From positions 49,551-113,550 of the forward strand of contig JAOJEG010000002.1 in assembly GCA_028226535.1 (NCBI GenBank): a stretch of 64,000 nucleotides of DNA, read 5' to 3'. This stretch comes from Candidatus Pelagibacter sp. (GTDB taxonomy: Bacteria; Pseudomonadota; Alphaproteobacteria; Pelagibacterales; Pelagibacteraceae). The translations under genes and the position numbers were made by a program. Of this stretch, positions 57,242-64,000 are shown in pieces (within the stretch, counting starts at the first letter, position 1; the number at the start of each line of letters is the position of its first letter). A model generated the notes under the pieces. The model was not told the origin of the DNA. It did not search any database and was given only the letters and a program-made list of their open reading frames with translations.

Positions 57242-58246
57242 TTACATTAATCCAGCTTCTTTATAATATTTAATCGCACCTGGATGTAGTGGAGCAGATA
57301 AACCATCTTTAATCATATTTTTCTTTTCCAAAAATCCAAAAGCTGGATGTTGTTTTTTGAAATCATCAAAATTTTCCATTACAGCTTTTACAACTAAATA
57401 AACAAGTTCCTCAGAAACATCAGCAGATGTTACAACAGTAGCTTTTACACCAAAAGTCGTTGCATCTTTTTTTTGACCTGTATAAGTTCCTTTAGGAATT
57501 ACAGCTTGTGCATAATAATCAGCACCATCAATCAAACCTTGTACTTCAGCTCCTGTTAAATTTATAGGTGAAGCTTTAGCAGCACATGTTGCGGCTTGCT
57601 CCATCGCACCATTTGGAAAACCTACTGAATAACCAAAAGCATCTATTTTTCCATCACACAAAGCTTTTACTTGTTCTGAAGATGTAAGTTCAGTTGTTGA
57701 CTTAAAATAACTATTATCAACACCCATAGCTTTCATTAGCTCCTCCATAGTTCCTCTTTGTCCAGAACCAGGATTACCGATGTTAACAACTTTACCTTTT
57801 AATCCAGCAAAATCTTTAATTTTTGCTTTTTTTCTTGCCCAAATTTGGAAAGGCTCGTTGTGAACTGAAAATACAGCTCTCAAATCACTATACTGTTTTC
57901 CTTCCCACTTGCTTGAACCATTTACAGCATGATATTGCCAATCTGATTGCGCAACACCAAATTGAAATTCACCGGCAGCAATTTGACCAATATTATAATT
58001 TGATCCACCAGTTGATGGTGCCGTACATCTGTAGGCTTTGGCTGTACCTTTTTTTCTTCCGTGTTCAGCACTAATTGCTGACTTGTGTAACATTTTACAA
58101 ATAGCGTTACCTGTTTGGAAATAAACTCCAGTAGGTCCACCCGTTCCTATCGTGAAAAACTCTGCTGATTTTGCAACACCAGTTAATGACAAAGATGCAG
58201 CTAATATCAGTAAAGCACTTGATAGAGATGTAATTATTTTTTTCAT
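57242..58246 (-). CDS. TAXI-family TRAP solute-binding protein
   Basis: A 334-residue periplasmic receptor. A signal peptide (MKKIITSLSSALLILAASLS, cleaved near residue 27 at SAEF) precedes the mature TAXI domain opening FFTIGTGGPTGVYFQTGNAIC. I chose the ATG at 58246, with GAGGGAG six bases before it; an upstream ATG at 58291 lacks this and would lengthen the signal unnaturally. Family members bind organic acids or similar; ligand is unknown. It is the first gene of the receptor-permease unit. Confidence 0.93.
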   Translation of the reverse strand: MKKIITSLSSALLILAASLSLTGVAKSAEFFTIGTGGPTGVYFQTGNAICKMLHKSAISAEHGRKKGTAKAYRCTAPSTGGSNYNIGQIAAGEFQFGVAQSDWQYHAVNGSSKWEGKQYSDLRAVFSVHNEPFQIWARKKAKIKDFAGLKGKVVNIGNPGSGQRGTMEELMKAMGVDNSYFKSTTELTSSEQVKALCDGKIDAFGYSVGFPNGAMEQAATCAAKASPINLTGAEVQGLIDGADYYAQAVIPKGTYTGQKKDATTFGVKATVVTSADVSEELVYLVVKAVMENFDDFKKQHPAFGFLEKKNMIKDGLSAPLHPGAIKYYKEAGLM

Positions 58247-58319
58247 TTTTTCTCCCTCTATATCGTTATTTTTATATGACAATTTTAACAAAAATTGATT
58301 GGGTATGTATAGCTAGATT

Positions 58320-59546
58320 TTATATTGATTCTGACCATTTTTTTAACTTATCAACACCCTCAACAATTTTAGGTGCAAATTTATTAATTTCATCATTATC
58401 AATTTTTTGATTGTCTTCAATTTTATTCATAAATTGTTGGCCATCAAAATCAGTGAAGCTTAATCTTGCTAACATTTTTGTTTGTTCAAAGCCAAAATCA
58501 GATCCTGGTAACAAAGCAACACCTGTTTCATTTAATATACTGTCACACATTTCTGATGATGAATTAAATTTTTTATTTAAAAACTCCGGCATTAAATAAA
58601 AGCCTCCTTGAGGTTTATTAATCAGAACTTTATTTGATCTTAAATTTTTATAAACATAGTTACCAATTGCACCTAAAATATTTTTGGATTTATTAATATA
58701 TTTTGAATGATCTTGTTCATATGCTTTAATTGCTGCATATTGAATGGGCGCACTAACAGCCGAAAATGTTTCACTTGCTAGAACATTAATCATATTCTTA
58801 ATTTCAATTAACGAGTCTGGTACTAAAAAATAACCTAATCTCCATCCCCCAGCTCCACACCATTTACTTAATCCTGTGCTAATAATTGTTTTTTCAGAAC
58901 AAAAATTAGAGATAGATTTGTAATTATCCATAAAACTTAGCTCAGAATATATTTCATCAGACAAAATAATCAGATTATATTTCTCAGCAATACTTGCTAT
59001 TTCTTCTAAATTTTCACAAATTTGACCAGATGGATTATTCGGTGAATTTAAGAATAACAGATAATTTTTATTTTTATCTTTTAAAACAATTTCTTCAATT
59101 TCTGAAGCAGTTGGAAACCAATTATTTTCCCGTTTCGTTTGTAATATTTGTACTTTATTTCTGCCCAATATTGCCTGTGGAGCATAAGAAACCCAACTAG
59201 GAGCTGGTAATATTATTTCTCCATCAAATAGAACATGTAATAAAAACATAAGCTCTTTTGAACCAGGCCCAATAATTACATTTTGAGATTTATAATTATA
59301 ATTTTTTTTTTTAGATGTGTATTTTGCAACAGCACTTCTTAATTCAGAAAGACCTTGCATTGGCAAATATTTATTTTGGTGTGCATTATTTTTAAGCTCT
59401 CTAACTACATCTTCAGGGACTTTAAATGGAGATTGACCAAAACCAAATTTATATATTTTTTTTCCTTGCTCCTCTAATTTTCGAGAGGTTTCATTTATCA
59501 GCAAAGTCGATGATGGTTTTAAATCTTTAACTAAATTTTTTAACAT
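58320..59546 (-). CDS. Class I/II aminotransferase
   Basis: A 408-residue PLP enzyme of the aspartate aminotransferase fold. The substrate segment FGFGQSPFKVP, the phosphate site PGSKELMF, ILPAPSWVSY, FLNSPNNPSGQI, the SDEIYSEL segment and the PLP lysine in STGLSKWCGAGGWRLGYF are all visible. The specific amino donor and keto acid are not clear. It is near the TAXI genes, 74 bases upstream, and may belong to the same catabolic or uptake programme; that is speculation. Confidence 0.87.
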   Translation of the reverse strand: MLKNLVKDLKPSSTLLINETSRKLEEQGKKIYKFGFGQSPFKVPEDVVRELKNNAHQNKYLPMQGLSELRSAVAKYTSKKKNYNYKSQNVIIGPGSKELMFLLHVLFDGEIILPAPSWVSYAPQAILGRNKVQILQTKRENNWFPTASEIEEIVLKDKNKNYLLFLNSPNNPSGQICENLEEIASIAEKYNLIILSDEIYSELSFMDNYKSISNFCSEKTIISTGLSKWCGAGGWRLGYFLVPDSLIEIKNMINVLASETFSAVSAPIQYAAIKAYEQDHSKYINKSKNILGAIGNYVYKNLRSNKVLINKPQGGFYLMPEFLNKKFNSSSEMCDSILNETGVALLPGSDFGFEQTKMLARLSFTDFDGQQFMNKIEDNQKIDNDEINKFAPKIVEGVDKLKKWSESI

Positions 59547-59732
59547 TATTTTTTAACATTTTTAATTTTTAAATAACTATTATAGAATTAATCTTAATTA
59601 TGGTAATCTAAGATAAGTTAATAGCAAAATGAGAACTTTTTACCCTCCGATTCGGTCATGTTTTAGTCTATTTTTGTTCTTTAACACCAACAATATCTGG
59701 TAGGTTAAAAAAAAAGTACACCAAAGGTAGAA

Positions 59733-62216
59733 ATGACAAAACACAAAATTACTGCTGTTCTCGGACCTACTAATACAGGCAAAACCCACCTTGCTATTGA
59801 GACAATGCTCTCTTTTGAGTCAGGTATGATTGGCTTTCCTCTAAGGTTATTAGCCAGAGAAGTTTACGACAAAGTAATAAAAAAAATTAGCGTAGATAAA
59901 GTTGCCTTAATAACAGGTGAAGAAAAAATTATTCCAACCAATGCTAAATACTTTTTATGCACAGTTGAATCTATGCCAATTGATAAACATTTAGATTTTG
60001 TTGGTGTTGATGAAATTCAGATGTGTGCAGATCATGAGAGAGGTCATATTTTTACAGATAGACTTTTAAACATGAGAGGTGAAAAACTTACTATGCTGAT
60101 GGGCTCAAACACTATTAAAAATATAATTTCAAAATTAGACGGTGATATTGAGTTTATAAATAGAAAGAGATTGTCTAAATTATCGTACGCAGGTCATAAA
60201 AAAATTTCAAGAATTAATAGAAAAACAGCAATAATTGCTTTTTCAGCAGAAGAAGTTTACGCAATAGCTGAATTAATTAGAAGACAAAAAGGTGGAGCAG
60301 CCATTGTAATGGGTTCATTGAGTCCAAAGACCAGAAATTCTCAAGTAGAACTTTATCAGTCAGGTGATGTAGATTTTTTAGTAGCAACTGATGCTATAGG
60401 AATGGGCATTAATATGGACTTGGATTATGTTTTTTTTTCTAACCTTAAAAAATTCGATGGAAAAAAATTAAGAAAGTTAAATTTATCTGAAATAGGACAA
60501 ATTGCTGGTAGAGCTGGTAGATATTTAAATGACGGAAGTTTTGGTATTACAGGTGATTGTAAAGAAATTACAGCTGAAGATGTGGAATTAATAGAAGGAC
60601 ACAAATTTGAAGAAATTAGAACTTTATTTTGGAGAAACTCAAATTTAAATTTTAATAATCCTCTTAGTTTAATCAAATCTTTAGAGGAAAAACCCCAGAT
60701 GGGATGGTTACGTAAAATTCATGAATGTGAAGATGAAAAGGCTCTTAAATATTTTTTAAAAGATAAAAGTCTTATTAATTTAGATTTTGATAAAAAATTG
60801 CTTAGTCTTTTATGGGAATGTTGTCAGATACCCGATTTTGTAAAAAAGACATATGGCAACCACTATGAGGTTATTGGCAATGTATTTAAATATTTGAGTA
60901 GTGGAAAACAGCAAATTACAGATGAATTTATGAGATTACAGCTAATAAAGCTTGATAAATTGGAGGGAAATGTGGATTCTTTATCAAATAGAATTGCAAA
61001 TGTTAGAACTTGGTCTTATGTTTCAAATAAAAATAATTGGACAGAAAATCAAGACTATTGGATCGAGAAAACAAAACATCTAGAAGATAGACTTTCAGAC
61101 AGACTTCATGAGGAACTTACAAAAACATTTATTGACAAAAGAGCAAGTGTTCTAGCAAGAGGCCTCAAACAAGACATGGAATTCAAAACAAAAATACTTG
61201 AAAATAACGACGTGCTAATAGATGATCAATTTATTGGCAAAATAAATGGGCTTAAATTAGCACTAGATTTAAAAAAAGGAGCCTTGGAGACTGACATCAA
61301 ATCATTAAAAAAAGCTGCAAGACAAACCATTGGGCCTGAGTTAGAAAAAAGAATTCAGACTATTGTTGATACAGGTTTAATTGAATTAAATAATGATTTT
61401 AAAATTTATTGGAATGATTTTCCTATTGCTAAATTGTCTCCAGGTAATGATTATTTAAACCCACATTTTGATCTAATAGTTGATGATATTATTGAACCTA
61501 TTCAAAAACAGAAACTTAGTGAATATATTGGTAAGTGGATACAAGATAAAATTAACTTAGTTCTGAAGAGTTTAGTTGATCTAAAAAATCTTAAAGATAA
61601 AAACTCATCAATCAAAGCTTTGGCATATCAACTTTATGAAAATAATGGTGTGTTAAAAAGGGAACGGGTGTCTGAATATCTAAAATCTCTTGGTCAAAAT
61701 GAGAGAAAAATTTTAAGAGACTTAGGTGTAAAGTTTGGAAGATATCATGTGTTTTTATATCAATTAATCAAACCTGAAGCCGTATCATTAAGAACGTTAT
61801 TATGGAAAAATTTTCATCAAAAATATTATAACGTTCAGCCCCCTACATTTGGTTTGAATTTTTTGGATGATAAAGAGCATAAAAATAAAAATTTTATGCT
61901 TTTGTGTGGCTTTGAAAAATTTGATTCTTTATTTGTAAGAATTGATATCTTGGAGAGGTTATTTATGCTTATTATAAATTCACCAAACTCAAAAGAAAAT
62001 AAAGAAATTAAAATTATTCCTGAAATGCTAAATTTATTAGGTTGTAGTAAAGATAATTTTAAAAAACTTTTACAAAAAATGAATTATAAAATATTTGATA
62101 AAGATGATGAAACTTATTTTAAATATAATCCCATTAAAAAATTTAAAAAGGATCCAATAAAAAAAGTTTCAAATGAAAATCCATTTAAAATTTTAAAAAA
62201 TTTAAAGCTTGGTTAA
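59733..62216 (+). CDS. SUV3-like ATP-dependent RNA helicase
   Basis: An 827-residue superfamily II helicase of the SUV3/MgpS type common in Alphaproteobacteria. Walker A is LGPTNTGKTHLAIE (residues 10-23), the DExH-like box VDEIQMCAD, and motif VI GQIAGRAGRY. A long C-terminal half follows. Mitochondrial SUV3 works in RNA turnover with PNPase; a similar role here is inference. The usual alphaproteobacterial neighbour order, helicase then S4-domain protein, fdxA and carD, is present with a TerB-like protein in the S4 slot. Confidence 0.9.
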   Translation: MTKHKITAVLGPTNTGKTHLAIETMLSFESGMIGFPLRLLAREVYDKVIKKISVDKVALITGEEKIIPTNAKYFLCTVESMPIDKHLDFVGVDEIQMCADHERGHIFTDRLLNMRGEKLTMLMGSNTIKNIISKLDGDIEFINRKRLSKLSYAGHKKISRINRKTAIIAFSAEEVYAIAELIRRQKGGAAIVMGSLSPKTRNSQVELYQSGDVDFLVATDAIGMGINMDLDYVFFSNLKKFDGKKLRKLNLSEIGQIAGRAGRYLNDGSFGITGDCKEITAEDVELIEGHKFEEIRTLFWRNSNLNFNNPLSLIKSLEEKPQMGWLRKIHECEDEKALKYFLKDKSLINLDFDKKLLSLLWECCQIPDFVKKTYGNHYEVIGNVFKYLSSGKQQITDEFMRLQLIKLDKLEGNVDSLSNRIANVRTWSYVSNKNNWTENQDYWIEKTKHLEDRLSDRLHEELTKTFIDKRASVLARGLKQDMEFKTKILENNDVLIDDQFIGKINGLKLALDLKKGALETDIKSLKKAARQTIGPELEKRIQTIVDTGLIELNNDFKIYWNDFPIAKLSPGNDYLNPHFDLIVDDIIEPIQKQKLSEYIGKWIQDKINLVLKSLVDLKNLKDKNSSIKALAYQLYENNGVLKRERVSEYLKSLGQNERKILRDLGVKFGRYHVFLYQLIKPEAVSLRTLLWKNFHQKYYNVQPPTFGLNFLDDKEHKNKNFMLLCGFEKFDSLFVRIDILERLFMLIINSPNSKENKEIKIIPEMLNLLGCSKDNFKKLLQKMNYKIFDKDDETYFKYNPIKKFKKDPIKKVSNENPFKILKNLKLG

Positions 62217-62221
62217 ATTTG

Positions 62222-62635
62222 ATGTTTTTTAAAAAAGATTCTACTGAAACTGATAAAAGCTTTTTAGTTAAAACATGTGCACTTTTAATTTATGCTGCTA
62301 AAATTGATGAAAATTATACTGAAAAGGAAGAAGAAATTATAAAAAAAACTCTCTTAGAGTTGGGAGCTAAAAAAGAAACTATAACTCAAATAATTATAGA
62401 TGCTAAATCTATTGAAGAAAATTCAAATCAAATTTTAGATTTTACAAAAGAAGTGAAAAACCTACCTGAAACTGATAAAATTAAAATTATTGAGTCCTTG
62501 TGGTCTATTATTTACTCAAATAATGAAGCTGATATTTATGAAACAAATTTGATGAGACGTTTGGCGGGGTTACTTTACATTGACAGCTCAACGATGGGCG
62601 ATATTAAAGATAGAATTAAAGAAGAAAAATTATAA
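62222..62635 (+). CDS. TerB-like helical protein
   Basis: A 137-residue, mostly helical protein resembling the TerB tellurite-resistance family, with the acidic, metal-binding-like helices in [20 protein letters not shown] and [18 protein letters not shown]. TerB folds bind divalent metals; function in this context is not known. I start at the ATG at 62222 rather than the preceding TTG. The TAA overlaps the ferredoxin ATG. It takes the place usually held by an S4 RNA-binding protein between the helicase and fdxA. Confidence 0.75.
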   Translation: MFFKKDSTETDKSFLVKTCALLIYAAKIDENYTEKEEEIIKKTLLELGAKKETITQIIIDAKSIEENSNQILDFTKEVKNLPETDKIKIIESLWSIIYSNNEADIYETNLMRRLAGLLYIDSSTMGDIKDRIKEEKL

Positions 62636-62961
62636 TGACTTATATAGTTAACGATAAATGTATTAAATGTAAATTGACTGACTGTGTTGATGTTTGTCCA
62701 GTAGATTGTTTTTATGAAGGTAAAAATATGCTTGTAATTAAACCGGATGAGTGTATAGATTGTGGCGTTTGTGAGCCTGAATGTCCAGTAGATGCCATTA
62801 AAGCTGATACTGAACCTGGAAGTGAACAATGGTTAGAAATCAACAAAAAATACTCTGAGATCTGGCCTAATATAAGTGAAAAAAAAGATCCTCCAACGGA
62901 TCATGAAAAATTTAAGAATGAGCAAAATAAGTACGAAAAATATTTTAAAGAAAATCTTTAA
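62635..62961 (+). CDS. fdxA: 7Fe ferredoxin
   Basis: A 108-residue FdxA-type ferredoxin with one 3Fe-4S and one 4Fe-4S cluster. The cysteines C9, C12, C17, C21, C25 and C40, C43, C46, C50 follow the FdxA pattern ([14 protein letters not shown] and [12 protein letters not shown]), with a C-terminal extension rich in charged residues. It carries electrons in the cytoplasm, partner unknown. It begins in a TAATG overlap with the TerB-like gene, and carD starts inside its 3' end. Confidence 0.95.
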   Translation: MTYIVNDKCIKCKLTDCVDVCPVDCFYEGKNMLVIKPDECIDCGVCEPECPVDAIKADTEPGSEQWLEINKKYSEIWPNISEKKDPPTDHEKFKNEQNKYEKYFKENL

Positions 62962-63823
62962 ATCTAAACCTGAAAAAAAAGTGAAAAAAAAAGTTACTAC
63001 CACAAAAGTAGTTAAAGCAAAAAAAGTAGCTAAAGTTAAACCAAAAAAAATTAAAAAGGTTGTTGTCAAAAAGACAAAAAAAGTATCAAAAAAAATTTCA
63101 CCAAAACCAGTTAAAGTAAAAAAAGTAATAAAAGTTGCTGAGGTAAAAGAAGAAGCAAAAGTTGATAATCTTAGAATTTCAAAAAGCAATGAAGTAAAAC
63201 CTGAAATTAAGAAAGTTAAAAAACAAGAAACCGAAAAAAGAGAATATAAAATAAAAGACCATGTGGTTTACCCAAAACATGGCGTAGGTCAGATTACTGA
63301 ATTTAAAAAAATAAATATAGGTGGAATAGACGTAGAAACATACGTTATTAAATTTGAAAAAGATAAAGCAAATGGGATGGTTCCGGTAAACAAACAATCA
63401 CATTTGAGACCTTTGGCAACAATCAATCAAGTGAACAAATGTATTTCTATTCTAAAAAGTAAACCAAAAATAAAAAGATCTATGTGGAGCAGAAGAGCAC
63501 AAGAATATGAAGCTAAAATCTCTTCTGGTAAGATTTACGAATTAGCAGAAGTAGTAAGAGATTTAAACAAAGGTGATGATCTTATGGTTGATCAATCGTA
63601 TAGTGAAAGACAGTTATTTGAAAAAGCTTATGAAAGAATTTTATCTGAGTTTCAAATTGTTTTAAATGTATCTTTAGAAGATACTCAAAAGAAACTTGAT
63701 AAAGCTTTAAAAAGAAACTTAGGTGGCCAAGCTCAACCAATAGCCTCTGCACCAAAATCAGCTGCTACAGAATTACCTGTTGAAGAACCTATCGCTGATC
63801 CAGATGAAAATTTAGACGAATAA
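62918..63823 (+). CDS. carD: CarD/CdnL-type transcription regulator with Lys-rich N-terminal tail
   Basis: A 301-residue protein. Residues 1-108 form a lysine-rich tail with few acidic or aromatic residues, similar to histone H1 tails. From about 109 a CarD/CdnL domain follows ([32 protein letters not shown]), which contacts RNA polymerase beta and stabilises open complexes. I start at the ATG at 62918, 44 bases inside fdxA in another frame; no in-frame ATG, GTG or TTG lies between the tail and the core, so the tail is probably real. Usual CarD length is about 170 residues. Confidence 0.82.
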   Translation: MSKISTKNILKKIFKSKPEKKVKKKVTTTKVVKAKKVAKVKPKKIKKVVVKKTKKVSKKISPKPVKVKKVIKVAEVKEEAKVDNLRISKSNEVKPEIKKVKKQETEKREYKIKDHVVYPKHGVGQITEFKKINIGGIDVETYVIKFEKDKANGMVPVNKQSHLRPLATINQVNKCISILKSKPKIKRSMWSRRAQEYEAKISSGKIYELAEVVRDLNKGDDLMVDQSYSERQLFEKAYERILSEFQIVLNVSLEDTQKKLDKALKRNLGGQAQPIASAPKSAATELPVEEPIADPDENLDE

Positions 63824-63866
63824 AAAAAACGCCTCTCATACAATTTTTGATGAGAAGCGTTTTTAG
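63824..63866. terminator. Bidirectional terminator after carD and the H1-like gene
   Basis: Arms AACGCCTCTCAT (63828-63839) and ATGAGAAGCGTT (63850-63861) pair over twelve positions with one mismatch. An A run precedes it and a T run follows it, so it works in both directions. It starts at the carD stop and lies 20 bases from the stop of the convergent lysine-rich gene. Confidence 0.85.
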
Positions 63867-63883
63867 TAAAGATTAGTAAGTTA

Positions 63884-63991
63884 CTATCTTTTTCTTTTTT
63901 TAGCTTTTTTAGCCTTTTTAGCTTTTTTCTTAGTTTTCTTTGCTGCTTTTTTCTTAGTTTTTTTAGCAGCTTTTTTTCTTTTCTTAGGCAT
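63884..63991 (-). CDS. Histone H1-like lysine/alanine-rich protein, 35 aa
   Basis: A 35-residue frame composed only of M, P, K, R, A and T, starting MPKKRKKAAKKTKKKAAKK and ending KKRKR. The repeating KAAKKTKK pattern matches the tails of bacterial H1-like proteins and would bind DNA or RNA by charge. The start lies nine bases inside the window edge, so an upstream start cannot be excluded. It ends at the terminator shared with carD. The low complexity could reflect a poly-A-rich stretch, but no in-frame stop interrupts it. Confidence 0.6.
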   Translation of the reverse strand: MPKKRKKAAKKTKKKAAKKTKKKAKKAKKAKKRKR

Positions 63992-64000
63992 CTTTAGCTC

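Noticed and set aside
59629..59703. 24-residue frame before the SUV3-like helicase
   Set aside because: No ribosome-binding site, no hydrophobic or basic pattern, and it lies in the promoter region of two divergent genes.

Overview
The window is a very AT-rich, tightly packed bacterial chromosome segment. Its gene order is alphaproteobacterial: hisS-hisZ-hisG, murA-DUF2948-hisD-infA, rpmH-rnpA-yidD-yidC-argB, dapD-dapE near truA-fmt-def, aroK-aroB-bolA-dnaJ-cobS-cobT, and SUV3-like helicase-fdxA-carD. Low G+C, intergenic gaps of a few bases, frequent start/stop overlaps and a TAXI-type TRAP transporter point to a SAR11 (Pelagibacterales) genome. This identification is inference from content; no rRNA gene is present. 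No insertion sequence, prophage, integrase or CRISPR array was seen.

Layout. Positions 1-8.35 kb are almost all minus strand: small basic proteins, dcd, murA, DUF2948, hisD, infA, tRNA-Phe, a cold-shock protein, tRNA-His, hisS, hisZ, hisG. A plus-strand tRNA-Thr and a TVP38-type membrane protein follow. From 9.3 to 16.8 kb a plus-strand run carries rpmH, RNase P protein, yidD, yidC, argB, a HAD phosphatase, dapD, dapE, a histone-deacetylase-family protein and a SET-domain protein. The minus-strand block truA-fmt-def plus an unknown exported protein comes next. From 20.9 to 26.1 kb lie aroK-aroB, bolA, and a DnaJ-like/CobS/CobT set. From 26.1 to 40 kb a long minus-strand translation and replication block is read in the order glycosyltransferase, thrS, infC, rpmI, rplT, pheS, pheT, lepA, methyltransferase, tRNA-Ser, gyrB, regB. 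From 40 to 54 kb are gltB-gltD, uppP, an EamA exporter, a pyruvate dehydrogenase E1/E2 pair and a thiolase. From 54 to 64 kb are tRNA-Arg, a thioesterase, the TAXI-TRAP transporter, an aminotransferase, the helicase-TerB-ferredoxin-CarD run and, at the edge, a tiny histone H1-like protein.

How the genes work together. Most are housekeeping: translation (five tRNAs, IF1, IF3, L20, L34, L35, PheRS, ThrRS, HisRS, EF4, Fmt, Def), amino-acid synthesis (His, Arg, Lys/DAP, shikimate, Glu), envelope precursor supply (MurA, UppP, YidC) and central carbon (PDH, thiolase).

Points that stand out: tRNA-His ends four bases before the hisS start; three of the five tRNAs depart from canonical form; a lipoyl domain is fused to the homodimeric-type PDH E1; a complete-looking HDAC-family enzyme sits beside a SET-domain protein in a genome that also encodes two extremely lysine-rich proteins; RegB has a serine in place of the acidic residue after its phospho-accepting histidine; and almost every convergent gene pair overlaps or abuts with no room for a terminator.
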